Assembly: GCA_021775475.1 (NCBI GenBank)
Contig: JAJFHS010000053.1
Location: 108,271-172,270, forward strand
Source of the DNA: Hyphomicrobiales bacterium
GTDB lineage: Bacteria > Pseudomonadota > Alphaproteobacteria > Rhizobiales > JAJFHR01
Direction of reading: 5' to 3'
DNA: 64,000 nucleotides
How positions within the stretch are numbered: position 1 is the first letter of the stretch; every line of letters begins with the position of its first letter. This document shows, piece after piece, positions 48,587-58,106 of this stretch. Made by a program: the position numbers and the translations under genes. Below the pieces are notes generated by a model. That model worked only from the letters and a program-made list of their open reading frames with translations. It made no database searches and was not told the origin of the DNA.

Positions 48587-49561
48587 TCATCGCATTGATT
48601 TTATTTGATTATCAGGCATCACCTGCAATTCTTGCAAGTGTTTATTCAGCCGCTGCTCCAATATCCGAAAACCGCGTACGATGACGTAGACGAACACAAG
48701 GTAGAAAGCGGCAACCCCGACATAGACCTCGAAAAACCGGAATGTCCGCGCCGCAATGGCCGTCGCCAAGCCGGTCAAGTCAACAATCGTGATCAAGCTG
48801 ACGAGCGATGTTGCCTGGAACAAAAAAATGAATTCATTGATATAGGCTGGCAGCGCGGTTCGCAGAAGGTAGGGCGCTTCGATGCGCACCAGCGTTCGAC
48901 GCGACGGAAGCCCGATAGCTTTTGCGGCCTCCACTTGTCCTTTCAGTAAGGTTGTGAGCGCCCCCCTTATGAGTTCATAGGTGTAAGCTGCGGTGTTAAG
49001 GCTAAGGGCTAAAACAGCGCAAAAATAGGTGTCTTGGAACCACGGCCAGAGACCAATGAAGCGTATTTCCACCGCAAATTGACCGCTGCCGTAGTAGATT
49101 AAGAACAACTGCACCAGCAAAGGTGTTCCGCGGAACACGAAACTGTAAGCTTCAGCAAAGGCGCGCGCCGCGGTGTTCGCACGCGCTGCCAACGCGAAAG
49201 CCGTTGCCATGACGAGCCCGAATACAGCCGACAAAACCGTCAAGCTGATCGTTATCCAAAGCGCATCTAGGAGGCCTGGCGCTGCTTGCGCCCAAATATC
49301 AGACCACATGAGCTTTGGCCTTTTGATTGTAACACGGCGCTGTAGCCAGTGCTGTACAAGTACTGACACCGCAGTGATCAAGAGATAGATCGCAGCTGCG
49401 GCAAGGATCATGTCGAACGGACGCCGGAACTTCAGGGTGGCGGGCAAGAAGCGGATCGTCGCGGAGGCTAACTTACTGGGCTGGATGGAGGGAGCTCCGT
49501 CGCAGCCAGAGGTCTGAAGGAAAATTTCCAATGTATCGGTTACATCTGACGTCAGACACAA
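48587..49561 (-). CDS. Polar amino acid ABC transporter permease, orphan, with unusual N-terminal extension
   Basis: The ORF is 324 codons. From Met85 (position 49309, MWSDIWAQAAPGLLDALWITISLTVL) it is a normal HisM/ArtM-type permease of 240 residues, with FRGTPLLVQLFLIYYGSGQ and the coupling loop QVEAAKAIGLPSRRTLVRIEAPY. The preceding in-frame 84 residues include another membrane helix and ending FDMILAAAAIYLLITAVSVLVQHWLQRR, which looks like the last helix of a partner permease, as if two genes were fused by a deletion. No binding protein or ATPase is adjacent; the gene starts directly after the molybdenum-hydroxylase stop. Function is therefore doubtful. Confidence 0.75.
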   Translation of the reverse strand: MCLTSDVTDTLEIFLQTSGCDGAPSIQPSKLASATIRFLPATLKFRRPFDMILAAAAIYLLITAVSVLVQHWLQRRVTIKRPKLMWSDIWAQAAPGLLDALWITISLTVLSAVFGLVMATAFALAARANTAARAFAEAYSFVFRGTPLLVQLFLIYYGSGQFAVEIRFIGLWPWFQDTYFCAVLALSLNTAAYTYELIRGALTTLLKGQVEAAKAIGLPSRRTLVRIEAPYLLRTALPAYINEFIFLFQATSLVSLITIVDLTGLATAIAARTFRFFEVYVGVAAFYLVFVYVIVRGFRILEQRLNKHLQELQVMPDNQIKSMR

Positions 49562-51835
49562 TCAAACCTGCTCTATCGCCTTTAAAACTTTTGGTGGCGT
49601 AAGCGGAAGATGGCTCATGGTCTTTCCGATCGCATTTTCAACAGCATTGGCAACAGCAGCCGGTGCTGAAATCAATGGCGGTTCGCCAACACCCCTAACC
49701 CCGTAAGGATGATTGGGATTGGGAACCTCAATCATCACGGTATCAATCATTGGAACATCAGAGGCCACCGGCATGCGGTAATCAAGAAAACCGGCATTCT
49801 GCAACTGGCCCTTGTCATTATAAATATATTCTTCGTTCAACGCCCAGCCAATACCCTGGACAGCCGCACCCTGCATCTGGCCTTCGACATAATCAGGCGA
49901 AATAGCCCGGCCCACATCCTGAAAAGCGGTATAGCGAATGGGCGCAACAAATCCCGTTTGCGGATCAATTTCCACATCAACCAATTGGGCAGAAAAGGCA
50001 GCCCCCTGACCGCTGGCATTGATTTCCGAATGCCCGGCTATTGGACCGACCATCCCCGGAGCCATTTTCGCCAGCTCCTTCAGGTTCAGTGGTTTGATGT
50101 CATCGGCTGTGGACTTCACGGGCCGGGCCAAACCAGCTTCCCAGCTTACCTCATCAACAGGCACCTGCCATTTTTTGGCCGCCACTGCGCGCAATTTATC
50201 AATCACCATGCGGGTGGCGTTGATGACCGCCATGCCGGTTGCATAGGTGGTTCGGCTTCCGGCTGTCTGGTAGCTGTAGGCAATGCTTGCGGTATCTGCA
50301 ATGACCGTATTTATGAGATCAATATCAATCCCCAGTTCCTCGGCCGCCATCACCCGCATTGACGAGCGCGATCCGCCAATATCCGGGCTGCCGGTGGCCA
50401 GTGAAATCGTCCCGTCATCGAGCACGCTGACCGACGCACTGCTCAGGCCGCCACCGTGCATCCAGTAGCCCAGTGCTATTCCGCGGCCCTGATGGGGTTT
50501 AAGTGCTGCCGAATAATGTTCATGGGATTTTACTTTCTGCAAAACCTCAATCAGGCCGATAGGACCATTATACTTCACGCCCAGCAGACTTTCACAGCCT
50601 TCGCTCACCGCATTTTTCAGGCGAATATCAACACCATCCATACCCAGACGCACGGCAAGTTCGTTGATGACGCTTTCAACAGCAAAGGCCGCCATCGGTG
50701 CGCCCGGCGCCCGGTAGGCAGCAACTTTCGGGCGGTTTACACATACGTCATAGGTTGTAACCTGCACATTGGCGATGGTGTAGGCTGAAAAGAAACTATC
50801 GGTGGCGCGCACAAGCGGTGCGCCCTTAAAGGCACCGGCCTGTATCCACGAGTTCGCCTGTGCGGCCGTAATTGTACCATCTTTCCTGACTCCCATTTTA
50901 ATGCGGGTGCGCGTGCCAGAAGCAGGTCCTGAGGCACGAAAAACCTCCGGTCTTGTCATCACCATGCGAACCGGTCGCCCGGTTAATTGTGACAGGCGGA
51001 TTGCCACCGGCTCACCATAGATTGTGGTTTTTCCACCAAAACCACCGCCAATTTCCGACGCGGTGACCCGGAGTTTTGACAATTCCATTTTCAAGACACC
51101 GGCAATCAGCCCGCGAGCGATAAAATGCCCCTGTGTTGATGTCCACAACTCAACATTTCCGTCTTCCGAGCTGGTAGCGATGCAGGCCAGCGGTTCGATA
51201 TAGCCCTGATGAACCGGTTGGGAGGAGAACTCCCGTTCGATAATAATATCAGCTTGATCAAAACCTTTTTCAAGGTCTCCGCGTTGCCCGGCATGGGTCC
51301 GTGCAAGGTTGGATGGTGCGTCATGTTCCCGGTCGCTGCCCGCTGTATATTGATCGTCATGCAACAAGGGGGCATCGGGCCCGCAGGCATCAAGCGGATC
51401 AAGAACATGGGGCAACACCTCATATTCAACCGCAATCAACCTTACCGCCTGGCGGGCAATTGCAGCACTGGTGGCAGCAACCGCGGCAACCGCATGACCG
51501 TCATATAAAACTTTTTCCCGAGCCATAACGTTGCGCGAAATATCGTGAAAGTCATTGATGACGGGTGGATAAGGCGGCTTCGATAATGGGTGATCTGGAA
51601 TATCCGAACTGGTTATGACCGCTTTGACACCGGCAAGCGCTGCCGCTTTGCTCACATCAATCGAGAGGATATTGGCATGGGCATGAGGGCTGCGTAAAAT
51701 CTCTGCGTGAAGCATTCCTGCCATAAGCAGGTCATCTCCGTAGCGCGCCCGACCGGTTACCTTATCGACACCATCCGGGCGCGCAGTGTTTTTACCGACC
51801 CAGCGGAAATTAGTTTTGGTTCTGTCGTCAGCCAT
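49562..51835 (-). CDS. Molybdenum hydroxylase large subunit (xanthine dehydrogenase/CoxL family)
   Basis: 757 residues, molybdopterin-cytosine-dinucleotide type. Landmarks: ARYGDDLLMAGMLHAEILRSPHAHA near 30, GGGFGGKT near 265, AYRAPGAPMAAFAVESVINELA near 385, GSPDIGGSRSSMRVMAAEELG near 500 and the catalytic glutamate in GVGEPPLISAPAAVANAV near 715. It hydroxylates an N-heterocycle, aldehyde or related substrate using water. The 2Fe-2S subunit lies 2 bp upstream. A separate FAD subunit (CoxM-like) is missing here, so it may be the two-subunit type that donates electrons to a cytochrome, or use an FAD subunit elsewhere. Confidence 0.93.
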   Translation of the reverse strand: MADDRTKTNFRWVGKNTARPDGVDKVTGRARYGDDLLMAGMLHAEILRSPHAHANILSIDVSKAAALAGVKAVITSSDIPDHPLSKPPYPPVINDFHDISRNVMAREKVLYDGHAVAAVAATSAAIARQAVRLIAVEYEVLPHVLDPLDACGPDAPLLHDDQYTAGSDREHDAPSNLARTHAGQRGDLEKGFDQADIIIEREFSSQPVHQGYIEPLACIATSSEDGNVELWTSTQGHFIARGLIAGVLKMELSKLRVTASEIGGGFGGKTTIYGEPVAIRLSQLTGRPVRMVMTRPEVFRASGPASGTRTRIKMGVRKDGTITAAQANSWIQAGAFKGAPLVRATDSFFSAYTIANVQVTTYDVCVNRPKVAAYRAPGAPMAAFAVESVINELAVRLGMDGVDIRLKNAVSEGCESLLGVKYNGPIGLIEVLQKVKSHEHYSAALKPHQGRGIALGYWMHGGGLSSASVSVLDDGTISLATGSPDIGGSRSSMRVMAAEELGIDIDLINTVIADTASIAYSYQTAGSRTTYATGMAVINATRMVIDKLRAVAAKKWQVPVDEVSWEAGLARPVKSTADDIKPLNLKELAKMAPGMVGPIAGHSEINASGQGAAFSAQLVDVEIDPQTGFVAPIRYTAFQDVGRAISPDYVEGQMQGAAVQGIGWALNEEYIYNDKGQLQNAGFLDYRMPVASDVPMIDTVMIEVPNPNHPYGVRGVGEPPLISAPAAVANAVENAIGKTMSHLPLTPPKVLKAIEQV

Positions 51836-51837
51836 GC

Positions 51838-52314
51838 TCAGTTTTCCCTCATTTCAGCGGCAGCATCCAAAACAGCACGCACAATTTTATCATAGCCGGT
51901 ACAACGACACAGGTTCCCGGCCAGGCCAAAACGCACTTCGCTCTCCGTCGGGTCCGGGTTGTTTTCCAGCAATACCTTGGCCATATTTAGTATTCCTGGT
52001 GTGCAGATGCCACATTGCAGGGCCGCATGATCAAGGAATTTCTGTTGCAGGGGGTGCAGTTTTTCACCTTTTGCCATGCCTTCAATGGTGTCAATACGCG
52101 CACCATTCATCTCCACCCCCAATACCAGACAGGCATTGACGGCACGACCATTGAAAATAACGGTACAGGCGCCGCAATCCCCGGTGCTGCAGCCGTTTTT
52201 GGTTCCGGTCATGCGCAGTTCACTGCGCAGAACATCCAACACCGTCTGCTCCGTTCTGCAGGTAAATTCAACATCGTCACCGTTGATGTTTGCTGTTACA
52301 AAATGCCTCGTCAT
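51838..52314 (-). CDS. Molybdenum hydroxylase 2Fe-2S subunit (CoxS family)
   Basis: 158 residues, full length for the family. The plant-ferredoxin-like cluster is bound by CSTGDCGACTVIFNGRAVNAC near 42-62, and the second all-helical cluster by QCGICTPG near 100 and CRCTGYDKIV near 135. It passes electrons from the molybdenum centre. Order small subunit then large subunit, 2 bp apart. It follows the MmgE/PrpD gene by 48 bp. Confidence 0.95.
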   Translation of the reverse strand: MTRHFVTANINGDDVEFTCRTEQTVLDVLRSELRMTGTKNGCSTGDCGACTVIFNGRAVNACLVLGVEMNGARIDTIEGMAKGEKLHPLQQKFLDHAALQCGICTPGILNMAKVLLENNPDPTESEVRFGLAGNLCRCTGYDKIVRAVLDAAAEMREN

Positions 52315-52362
52315 CCGTTTTTCTCCGCTCTTTCCTAAGCTTTTTTAAGGTGCAACAGGCCA

Positions 52363-53721
52363 TCAACCAGCTTCCTTCATCAGCACCGCGATATCACTCA
52401 CATTATCCAGAGTTTCAACCAAAGCAATCAATTCTGCTGTCTTGCGCGACCCCAACACAGGTATGACCAGTGCGTCAAATTTACCTGTCAGCCGTTTCCA
52501 TTGCAAATCCGCGTCCGATTCAGGCATGCCTACATCAGCTTCAGAACTTAGAACACGCCCGTCCGTCAACTTGAGGGTAACAATGGCCGCCGTCCGGGCC
52601 ATGTTTTCGCTCAGATCGAGAACAACGCGGTCTCTGGCCTTGATGTAATGCTCATCGATAGCATTTCTGGTGCAATATGTGCCAAGTGAACCGGTATCAA
52701 CACCATCAAGCGCCATCGCGGCCAGATGTTGAATAGAAAATTTAATCTCCAATCCGCTAGCCGGCTGGGCAATGCAGCAAACCGAGGTATGGGTTGAGCG
52801 GACCTTCAGCGTTGCAACCTCAACGTCATCCAGTGAAAATTCATGTTTCTTGCGCAACGCCTGTATCGCATTCAATGTTGAATGGGTGAGATAGCACGCA
52901 GCGTGGTATTTATAGAGCATCTCTTCTACTGCATAAGCTGACGTGTCGTCGCGACGAATGGGCCCGGCTTTAAAACTCGGCACCTGGGCCTGGGCAAAAC
53001 CCTGTGGCCCCTCAATTGAGCGATCACTCGCGGTGAAGCCCCGCGCGGCAAGCCTGGCCGCCATCAGCCCGTTCATGGCAGCTTTTCCGGCGTGATAAGG
53101 TTTGGTCATGGTGCCGAAATTTACCTTAAGGCCAGAAGCCTGCGAGGCGGCTATGCTCAATGCGTGCGTGGTTGCAGCACCATCCAGCCCCATAAGACGG
53201 GCGCAAGCCGCTGCCGCTCCAAATGTTCCCATGGTGCCGGTTGCGTGAAACCCGGCCTCATAATGGCCGTCATCACACATCTCACCCAGAGCGCATCCAA
53301 CCTCTGTACCAATGATAAAAGCGGTGAGGATATCGCGCCCGCTTGCGCCCAAAAACTCGCCAAGAGCCAATGTGGCCGGGGCAATACAAGTGGTTGGGTG
53401 GCCATGCAGGCGAAAGTGAACATCATCATAATCCAGAGCATGGGCCGCCGTACCATTAATCAGTGCTGCATTATGAAGACTGGTGCTCCTGCCAGATGCA
53501 ATCAATGTACTTGCGCCAGCGCTGGCGTTACCGGCAAATTCCTCGCGCATGATTTCCATTGCCGGCTCCCCCTGCCCGGCAATAGCACAGCCGATGCAAT
53601 CAAGGATGGCATGCCTGGCAAAATCATAAGCTCGGGCCGGAATGTCATCGGCATCAAGATTTGCCACCCAGTCTCCCGCCTGAGTAGTCACCGGGAAATT
53701 GACTTTCTTATTATCGCTCAT
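52363..53721 (-). CDS. MmgE/PrpD-family protein
   Basis: 452 residues. Typical family phrases: YDFARHAILDCIGCAIAG near 38, NAALINGTAAHALDYDDVHFRLHGHPT near 105 and MTKPYHAGKAAMNGLMAARLAARGFT near 205. Characterised members are 2-methylcitrate dehydratase and cis-aconitate decarboxylase, so dehydration or decarboxylation of a polycarboxylate is the likely chemistry. Its start overlaps the upstream CoA transferase by 4 bp. Relation to AcnX in the first operon is functional only (both dehydratases), not by sequence. Confidence 0.93.
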   Translation of the reverse strand: MSDNKKVNFPVTTQAGDWVANLDADDIPARAYDFARHAILDCIGCAIAGQGEPAMEIMREEFAGNASAGASTLIASGRSTSLHNAALINGTAAHALDYDDVHFRLHGHPTTCIAPATLALGEFLGASGRDILTAFIIGTEVGCALGEMCDDGHYEAGFHATGTMGTFGAAAACARLMGLDGAATTHALSIAASQASGLKVNFGTMTKPYHAGKAAMNGLMAARLAARGFTASDRSIEGPQGFAQAQVPSFKAGPIRRDDTSAYAVEEMLYKYHAACYLTHSTLNAIQALRKKHEFSLDDVEVATLKVRSTHTSVCCIAQPASGLEIKFSIQHLAAMALDGVDTGSLGTYCTRNAIDEHYIKARDRVVLDLSENMARTAAIVTLKLTDGRVLSSEADVGMPESDADLQWKRLTGKFDALVIPVLGSRKTAELIALVETLDNVSDIAVLMKEAG

Positions 53722-54914
53722 ATCACCCTGCCCTCCTTCAACTGACCTATCTCATCGCTGGAAAAGCCCAGTTCAGCCAACAACTCATCATTATGTTGCC
53801 CCAGCGCTGGCGGCGGCATGCCGGTTTTGACTGCCTTGCCGTCAAGCTTGATACCTGTGCGGGCAATGCGCACGTCGCGGCCGACACCGGGCACCTTTTC
53901 AAAGGCACCAATCATCTCTCTGTCGGCGATTTGCGGCTGCGCCAGAGCTTCGGGAACACTTAACACAATCCCGGCAGGAACACCCGCCTGGTTCAATTCC
54001 TCAACCCACGCAGTCGCTCTTTTACCGATCATCGCCTCTTCCAGAATTTCCGTTAGTGCCGCGCGATTGTCAATACGCGCCCGGCGGGCAGAAAACCGGG
54101 GATCGGTTAACATCTCGGGCTTGCCGACAATACGGCACACAGCTTCAAATTGTTCCTGCTTGTTGGCGGCAATATTGATGAGACCGTCGCCGGTTTGAAA
54201 AGCCCCTGACGGACTGGCGGTGAAATTATCATTACCGCGCGGCTCAGGTGCTTTATCTGCCATCAGAAAATCTGAAATCGCCCACCCCATGGACGCCATT
54301 ACAGCCTCCAGCATCGACACATCAATGAAACACCCCTTGTCGTCAGACCGGTTGGCAAGGGCGGAAGAAACGGCGAAGGCTGCTGTCATGCCGCCAATGG
54401 TATCTGCCATGGGATACCCCACCCGGTATGGCGCATTATCCGGTGCACCGGTAATGCTCATAACACCGGACAGGCCTTGAATAATTTGGTCATAGGCCGG
54501 CAGGTCCCGCATCGGCCCGTCCTGACCAAACCCGGAAATCGCGCAATAGATCAGCGCGGGGTTTTCAGCTTTGAGAACCTCGTACCCAACGCCCAGCCTG
54601 CCCATGACGCCCGGCCTGAAATTTTCAACCACCACATCAGCCGTGCCTACAAGACGTTTAAAAACATCCCGGCCTTTTGCTAATTTCATATTTACGGTTA
54701 GAGAGCGCTTGCCGCTGTTTTGGGCCAGAAACGATATCCCCATGAGCCTGTCATTGAGGGCTGCATCTGCACCCAATTGCCGCGCAAGGTCACCCGTTTG
54801 AGGTATTTCAACCTTGATAACGTCGGCCCCCATGTGCGCAAGTTGATGGCAACAAAACGGCCCTGCCAGAACATTGGTCAAATCCAGAACTCGGATACCT
54901 TCGAGTGGCTTCAT
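53718..54914 (-). CDS. Class III CoA transferase (CaiB/BaiF family)
   Basis: 398 residues. N-terminal signature LEGIRVLDLTNVLAGPFCCHQLAHMGADVIKVE; catalytic aspartate in GYPMADTIGG near residue 168; GFGQDGPMRDLPAYDQIIQGLSG near 130. Heads the minus-strand unit CoA transferase, MmgE/PrpD, 2Fe-2S, molybdenum subunit. It is divergent from another CoA transferase of the same family at 55169, with which it shares only moderate similarity. Confidence 0.95.
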   Translation of the reverse strand: MKPLEGIRVLDLTNVLAGPFCCHQLAHMGADVIKVEIPQTGDLARQLGADAALNDRLMGISFLAQNSGKRSLTVNMKLAKGRDVFKRLVGTADVVVENFRPGVMGRLGVGYEVLKAENPALIYCAISGFGQDGPMRDLPAYDQIIQGLSGVMSITGAPDNAPYRVGYPMADTIGGMTAAFAVSSALANRSDDKGCFIDVSMLEAVMASMGWAISDFLMADKAPEPRGNDNFTASPSGAFQTGDGLINIAANKQEQFEAVCRIVGKPEMLTDPRFSARRARIDNRAALTEILEEAMIGKRATAWVEELNQAGVPAGIVLSVPEALAQPQIADREMIGAFEKVPGVGRDVRIARTGIKLDGKAVKTGMPPPALGQHNDELLAELGFSSDEIGQLKEGRVI

Positions 54915-55168
54915 TCAAATGTCCTCGAGTTTTAATGTAAATTGTGTATCGGGTAAATATCTTCCCAGGGAATGGGCACCCGTCATTTATGGCAATAAAT
55001 ACGACCCGCTGCAACGCTAAACAGGGTTTAGGCAAGCATCATTCTATTGACGGATGCGAGGTTCGGGAAGTAGCATCAGGTATCAATGAATTGCGAAATT
55101 CACACCCGCTTTTTGTATCGGCAAAATCTGTTCGCTACACAGTTCCAACGACGGTCACACCAGACACG

Positions 55169-56317
55169 ATGCCAGAAACACAAATAGAAAAACCACTTGC
55201 AGGCACGCTTGTTGTTGAAATTGGCACCAGTGTAGCCGGGCCTTACGCCTCCTGGATTTTAGCAGCTCTGGGCGCAGAAGTCATCAAGGTGGAACGCCCC
55301 GAAGGCGGCGATGACACCCGTCAATGGGGGGGCATTTTCCCCGATGGCACATCGTCCACTTATCATTACCTCAACAACGAGAAAAACTCGATCACGATTG
55401 ACTTCAAGGACGATGGCGACCGCCAGTGGTTGCGGGATTTTTGCCTTACCAAAGCAGATGTGGTTATTCAGAATTTACGCCCCGGCACCATCAATCGTTA
55501 TGAATTGGACGCCGACACGCTGACTTCAGAAAATGACAAGCTGATTTATTGCAATCTCTGGCCCTTTGGCAACACCGGCCCGTTGAAAGATCAACCCGGG
55601 TACGATCCGCTGATGCAAGCTCTTAGCGGCATTATGAGTGTGACGGGGGAAATTGGCCGCCCGCCTGTGCGTGTTGGCCCGTCGATCATTGATATGGGTA
55701 CCGGCATGTGGTGCGCTATTGGTATTCTGGCCGCCTTGAATAAAAGGATCGAAACAGGAAAAGGCTGTATTGTAGATGCCTCGCTTTATGAAACTTCACT
55801 GGGCTGGATGGCAAGTTCAATGGCCAACATGCAGGTCACCGGAAAAACCCCAGAGCGCCAGGGTACAACAGCGCGTGGCATGGCACCGTATCAGGCTTAC
55901 GAATGTGCCGATGGCTACCTGATTATCGCCGCACCCAACAACAGTCTGTTTGAAAAGCTATCCAAAGTATTGGGCCATCCTGACTGGATCAACGACAAGC
56001 GTTTCATTGAAAACATGATGCGCTACAAAAACGTGGCCGCTCTCAACCAGCTCATGGAGCCTATTTTGCTGGCCGAAACATGCGATTACTGGCGCGGCAG
56101 ATTCGATGAAGCAGGCGTGCCTTCAGCCCCGGTAAGAGATACAAAAAAAATGATGGCCGACGAACAGACAAAAGCATTGGGAATTATCCAGAAACTCACC
56201 GACGACACGCCGCTGCAAATGGGCCTGCCTTTAAGTTTCAACAAAATCAGACCACAGTTGAGCCGCGCTGCCCCTGCCTTGGGCGAGCATAACGCCAAGA
56301 TAAAGGACAAGAGCTGA
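55169..56317 (+). CDS. Class III CoA transferase (CaiB/BaiF family)
   Basis: 382 residues from ATG 55169 (MPETQIEKPLAG). The track start at 54944 adds 75 residues with no family resemblance; no ribosome-binding site is obvious for either, so the start is uncertain. Signature TLVVEIGTSVAGPYASWILAALGAEVIKVERPEGGDD; catalytic aspartate in PSIIDMGTGM near residue 170; RQGTTARGMAPYQAYECADG near 230. First gene of a plus-strand unit with enoyl-CoA hydratase, HMG-CoA-lyase-like and acyl-CoA dehydrogenase genes; it should supply their CoA thioester. Confidence 0.93.
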   Translation: MPETQIEKPLAGTLVVEIGTSVAGPYASWILAALGAEVIKVERPEGGDDTRQWGGIFPDGTSSTYHYLNNEKNSITIDFKDDGDRQWLRDFCLTKADVVIQNLRPGTINRYELDADTLTSENDKLIYCNLWPFGNTGPLKDQPGYDPLMQALSGIMSVTGEIGRPPVRVGPSIIDMGTGMWCAIGILAALNKRIETGKGCIVDASLYETSLGWMASSMANMQVTGKTPERQGTTARGMAPYQAYECADGYLIIAAPNNSLFEKLSKVLGHPDWINDKRFIENMMRYKNVAALNQLMEPILLAETCDYWRGRFDEAGVPSAPVRDTKKMMADEQTKALGIIQKLTDDTPLQMGLPLSFNKIRPQLSRAAPALGEHNAKIKDKS

Positions 56318-57108
56318 TGCGTGACGATTTTGAAACTATAAAAGTGGAACGCATTGACGAACACATCTTGCTGATTACGCTCAACCGCCCGGATTTTGCC
56401 AATGCCAAAAATACCGCCATGGGCCTGGAACTGAAAGAGGTTTACGAAGGCCTGTATGTGGATGGGGAAGAGTATCGATGCGTGGTGATGACCGGGACCG
56501 GCAAGGTTTTTTGTGCCGGGGGTGATCTGAAAGAACGCAAAGGCATGAGCGATCAACAATGGCAGCGCCAGCACGCTATTTTTGAACAAGGTGTGCATGC
56601 CCAGCGCATGTGTCCCATGCCGGTAATAGCCGCTGTCAATGGCCCGGCCTATGCGGGTGGCTGCGAAATGGTGCTGAATTCTGACTTTGCCTATGCGTCT
56701 ACCACAGCGCGTTTTGCCCTTACCGAAGTAACACTTGGCATTATGCCCGGGGCCATGGGCACGCAAAACCTGCCCCATGCCGTAGGCGAGCGTCGAGCCA
56801 AGGAGATCATCCTCACAGGCCGTCCATTTTCCGTCGAGGATGCCGAAAAATGGGGACTGGTGAACAAAGTCTGCGAACCCGATGACCTCCTCAATTCTGT
56901 ACTCAATACAGCACGTATAATAGCCGAAAATGCGCCACAATCGGTTATGCGTGCCAAGCGCTCAATCTCTGTTGCTACACAGATTGACCGTTTCAATGGC
57001 TATCAGTTTGAACTTGAGGCCTACAATCAACTGGTGCCGATGGCCGACCGGCTGGAGGGTATTCTGGCATTCAACGAAAAACGTAAACCTAAGTTTACCG
57101 GCAAGTAA
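56317..57108 (+). CDS. Enoyl-CoA hydratase/isomerase family protein (crotonase fold)
   Basis: 263 residues. Oxyanion residues in GKVFCAGGDLKER near 65; the first catalytic glutamate position in GGCEMVLNSDFAYAS near 112 and the second in ALTEVTLGIMPGAMGTQNLP near 135. Both glutamates present means water addition or elimination on a 2-enoyl-CoA is likely, for example of the 3-methylglutaconyl-CoA hydratase type. Its ATG overlaps the CoA transferase stop by one base (TGATG), and the lyase gene follows after 14 bp. Confidence 0.93.
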   Translation: MRDDFETIKVERIDEHILLITLNRPDFANAKNTAMGLELKEVYEGLYVDGEEYRCVVMTGTGKVFCAGGDLKERKGMSDQQWQRQHAIFEQGVHAQRMCPMPVIAAVNGPAYAGGCEMVLNSDFAYASTTARFALTEVTLGIMPGAMGTQNLPHAVGERRAKEIILTGRPFSVEDAEKWGLVNKVCEPDDLLNSVLNTARIIAENAPQSVMRAKRSISVATQIDRFNGYQFELEAYNQLVPMADRLEGILAFNEKRKPKFTGK

Positions 57109-57122
57109 GGAGGTGCGTTGAC

Positions 57123-58067
57123 ATGGGCGATAACATTGATGTTCTGGTACATGAAGTTGGACCGCGCGACGGCCTGCAAAGCATAAAAACCATCTTCCCC
57201 ACACAAGCCAAGCTAGACTGGATCAAGTCCGAAGCCGCTGCTGGCGTGCCGCAAATTCAAGTGGGATCGTTCGTGCGACCGGACCTTTTGCCGCAAATGG
57301 CTGACACAGCGGAAGTGGTCAGACAGTCTCTGGAAATTCCTGACCTCACCGTTGCTGTTCTTGTTCCCAATCTTAAAGGTGCCCAAAACGCTATTTTATC
57401 GGGCGCCCATCAAATCGGTGTGGTGATGTCCGTATCGCAAGCGCACAACAAATCCAACATCAACCGCACTATTGCCGAATCTCTGGAAGATTTCCGCAAG
57501 ATTATTGAATACCGCAATCAGGTAGACCCGGAGCGCAAAACAGTCATATCTGGCGGTCTGGCCACCTCGTTTGGCTGTACAATTTCCGGGCCTGCGCCGG
57601 TGCGCGATGTCATGTGGCAGGCCGAACAACTTTTGAAACTGGGCGCGGACCGGCTCAGTATCGCCGATACTGTAGGCTTTGCCAACCCGCGCCAGGTTAA
57701 AGACCTGTTCGATGAACTTTATCGCACAATCGGCAAGGACGTGCCCGTAGGTGCGCATTTTCACGACACCCGCGGCCTCGGCCTCGCCAATGCCTTTGCC
57801 GCTCTTGAGGCGGGCGTTCGTGAGCTCGATTCCTGTCTTGGCGGTTTGGGCGGATGTCCTTATGCACCCGGTGCCAGTGGTAATATCGTCACCGAGGATC
57901 TGGTTTTTATGCTGGAATCAGGCGGCATGAAAACCGGCATTGACCTTGATGCCCTGATGGAAACACGCGAGTTGATGATCCATCACCTTAACGGTGAGCC
58001 CACTCAAGGAACTTTCGTTACCGCCGGTCCACCGCTTGGTTTCGTTGCGGCATCGAACGCTGCTTGA
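57123..58067 (+). CDS. HMG-CoA lyase-family protein
   Basis: 314 residues, TIM barrel of the HMGL group. Catalytic features: VGPRDGLQS near 12 (Arg and Asp), HFHDTRGLG near 218 (metal-binding His pair), and the C-terminal loop GLGGCPYAPGASGN near 243 with the catalytic cysteine. These match true HMG-CoA lyases, which cleave 3-hydroxy-3-methylglutaryl-CoA into acetyl-CoA and acetoacetate. RBS AGGAGG directly precedes. Context with CoA transferase, hydratase and dehydrogenase suggests cleavage of a 3-hydroxy-3-alkylglutaryl-CoA or citramalyl-like thioester as the last step. Confidence 0.93.
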   Translation: MGDNIDVLVHEVGPRDGLQSIKTIFPTQAKLDWIKSEAAAGVPQIQVGSFVRPDLLPQMADTAEVVRQSLEIPDLTVAVLVPNLKGAQNAILSGAHQIGVVMSVSQAHNKSNINRTIAESLEDFRKIIEYRNQVDPERKTVISGGLATSFGCTISGPAPVRDVMWQAEQLLKLGADRLSIADTVGFANPRQVKDLFDELYRTIGKDVPVGAHFHDTRGLGLANAFAALEAGVRELDSCLGGLGGCPYAPGASGNIVTEDLVFMLESGGMKTGIDLDALMETRELMIHHLNGEPTQGTFVTAGPPLGFVAASNAA

Positions 58068-58106
58068 TTTCTCTGGAAATGAAAAACAGTAAAGTTGAGG
58101 AAATAT

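Noticed and set aside
49709-50362. Plus-strand ORF of 217 codons
   Set aside because: Shadow of the molybdenum hydroxylase large subunit.
53092-53745. Plus-strand ORF of 217 codons
   Set aside because: Shadow of the MmgE/PrpD gene; no plausible start or domain.
54944-55168. 75-codon N-terminal extension of the CoA transferase at 55169
   Set aside because: The extension has no similarity to the family opening and reads like intergenic sequence; an ATG sits exactly at the normal family start.
56086-56940. Minus-strand ORF of 284 codons
   Set aside because: Antisense to the CoA transferase and enoyl-CoA hydratase genes; low-complexity His/Phe-rich translation.
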